The notes beneath the pieces are model-generated. The model was not told where the DNA came from, made no database searches, and was given only the letters and a program-made list of their open reading frames with translations. Shown here piece after piece: positions 7,123 to 8,129 of a stretch of 8,129 bases of DNA (position 1 is its first letter; each line of letters starts with the position of its first letter). The position numbers and the translations under genes were made by a program. The DNA is from Actinomycetota bacterium (GTDB lineage: Bacteria > Actinomycetota > Actinomycetes > Actinomycetales > Microbacteriaceae): positions 1 through 8,129 of the forward strand of contig VGAV01000091.1 of the NCBI GenBank assembly GCA_016870695.1, given 5' to 3'.

Positions 7123-8129
7123 ATGACTGACCAGCCCCCCGTGCGCACCACCACGCCCCGGCAGGTGCGCCCCGCGGGGGCGCCGGCCGACACCGGCATC
7201 CGTGAGACGACGCCGAAGAGCACCGGCATCCGTGAGACCCGGCCGAAGGCCGGACGCCAGGTCCGCCCCCAGACCGAGGGATGGCAGCAGCAGAAGGACG
7301 AGACCGGCCGCCCGCTGCTGCAGTTCGCCAGCCCCAAGCGCGGCAAGCCGCCCGTGCACCTCGCCGACCTCACCGCCGCCGAGCGCGTCGAGAAGGTGAA
7401 GGAGCTGGGCCTGCCCGGCTTCCGGGCGAAGCAGCTCGAGAAGCATTACTTCACGCACTACACGTCCGACCCGGCCGAGATGACGGACCTCCCGGCATCC
7501 ACTCGGGAACAGCTCGTCGCGGGGATGCTGCCGCCCCTGCTCACCGAGGTGCGCCGGCTCGAGACCGACCGCGGCGACACGATCAAGTTCCTCTGGAAGC
7601 TGCACGACGGCGCGCTGGTCGAGTCGGTGCTCATGCGCTACCCGGGCCGCATCACGCTGTGCGTGTCGAGCCAGGCCGGTTGCGGGATGAACTGCCCGTT
7701 CTGCGCGACCGGGCAGGCGGGCCTGACGCGCAACATGTCGTCCGCCGAGATCATCGAGCAGATCGTCCGCGCCAACGCCCTCATCGCCGCCGGCGGTCTC
7801 GGCGGCAAGAAGCGCGACGACCACTCGCTCGACCGCGTCTCGAACATCGTCTTCATGGGCATGGGCGAGCCGCTGGCCAACTACGCGCGGGTCATGCAGG
7901 CCGTGCGCGTGATGGTCGACAAGGACCACGGCCTCGGCATGAGCGCCCGCGGCATCACCGTCTCGACCGTCGGCCTCGTGCCCGCGATCACCAAGCTCGC
8001 GAACGAGGACATCCCGGTCACCTTCGCCCTGTCGCTGCACGCCCCCGACGACCACCTGCGCGACGAGCTGATCCCGGTCAACTCCCGCTGGAAGGTCGAC
8101 GAGGCCCTGGATGCCGCCCGCGCCTACTT
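7123..8129 (+). CDS. rlmN: 23S rRNA (adenine(2503)-C(2))-methyltransferase RlmN (3' truncated by window edge)
   Basis: The first 335 codons of a radical-SAM methyltransferase that makes m2A2503 in 23S rRNA and, in enterobacteria, also m2A37 in some tRNAs. The 4Fe-4S motif is C187, C191 and C194 in [15 protein letters not shown]180 (ITLCVSSQ) lies 7 residues earlier, as E. coli C118 does before C125. E167 in LVESVLM fits the catalytic glutamate region, and GMGEP (246-250) and SLHAPDD (304-310) are RlmN signatures. The methyl-carrying cysteine near the C-terminus lies outside the window. ATG 7123 is chosen as the first start after the promoter-like TATCCT. The N-terminus up to [20 protein letters not shown] (about residues 1-72) is a basic, Pro/Thr/Arg-rich extension with a 10-residue tandem repeat, so a later start cannot be fully excluded. 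The gene is transcribed divergently from the bgl block and has no evident functional link to it. Confidence 0.96.
   Translation, partial: MTDQPPVRTTTPRQVRPAGAPADTGIRETTPKSTGIRETRPKAGRQVRPQTEGWQQQKDETGRPLLQFASPKRGKPPVHLADLTAAERVEKVKELGLPGFRAKQLEKHYFTHYTSDPAEMTDLPASTREQLVAGMLPPLLTEVRRLETDRGDTIKFLWKLHDGALVESVLMRYPGRITLCVSSQAGCGMNCPFCATGQAGLTRNMSSAEIIEQIVRANALIAAGGLGGKKRDDHSLDRVSNIVFMGMGEPLANYARVMQAVRVMVDKDHGLGMSARGITVSTVGLVPAITKLANEDIPVTFALSLHAPDDHLRDELIPVNSRWKVDEALDAARAY
7191..7250 (+). repeat. 30-bp tandem duplication inside rlmN
   Basis: Two adjacent 30-bp units (7191-7220 and 7221-7250) share 25 of 30 bases; the first 18 bases, caccggcatccgtgagac, are identical. They encode [10 protein letters not shown] and [10 protein letters not shown] at residues 24-43. 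A shorter RQVRP motif flanks them at residues 13-17 and 45-49. The unit is a multiple of three, so copy-number change would keep the frame. Confidence 0.85.

Noticed and set aside
7006..8055. Long minus-strand open frame opposite rlmN
   Set aside because: Its translation is low-complexity and follows the complement of rlmN codons; rlmN has unmistakable catalytic motifs.

Overview
The window is very GC-rich DNA (roughly 70% by eye) from an actinobacterium. The protein styles point to Microbacteriaceae, probably a Microbacterium-like organism: G/C-ending codons, GTG and ATG starts, -10 boxes placed directly before start codons as in leaderless genes, and an RlmN with the N-terminal extension I associate with this family. 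The genus is inference; nothing here is a taxonomic marker.

Layout. (1) Bases 1-1500, plus strand: the 3' part of a crotonase-fold CoA enzyme overlaps by 4 bp an SDR oxidoreductase of the HSDL2-like type. This looks like a small acyl-CoA / lipid-type catabolic pair. (2) Bases 1501-1696: a convergent intergenic gap with a 19-bp direct repeat and several small dyads but no gene. (3) Bases 1697-6997, minus strand, read from right to left: a BglG/LicT antiterminator gene; a leader with promoter, RNA antiterminator (RAT) and intrinsic terminator; a beta-glucoside PTS permease (EIIBCA); a GH1 6-phospho-beta-glucosidase; and a Cof-type HAD phosphatase. (4) Bases 6998-7122: a divergent promoter region. 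(5) Bases 7123-8129, plus strand: the 5' part of rlmN, cut by the window edge.

How the genes work together. The central block is a beta-glucoside utilisation operon in the E. coli order bglG-(RAT/terminator)-bglF-bglB, with an added HAD hydrolase. The permease imports and phosphorylates a beta-glucoside, and the GH1 enzyme hydrolyses the phosphorylated sugar inside the cell. The antiterminator carries four PRD histidines at exactly LicT spacing. It should bind the 29-nt RAT and stop the overlapping 13-bp terminator from forming. A recognisable promoter sits over the antiterminator stop codon, so the structural genes can probably start their own transcript, which then terminates in the leader without inducer. 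Both genes at the divergent junction (bglG and rlmN) have a -10-like box exactly 7 nt before an ATG, which suggests two leaderless transcripts.

I do not see an undescribed defence or mobile system. The observations most worth a second look are the detailed leader architecture, strong enrichment of the 7-mer GGATGCC across genes and both strands, the tandem-repeat N-terminus of RlmN, and the missing hydratase glutamates in the crotonase.
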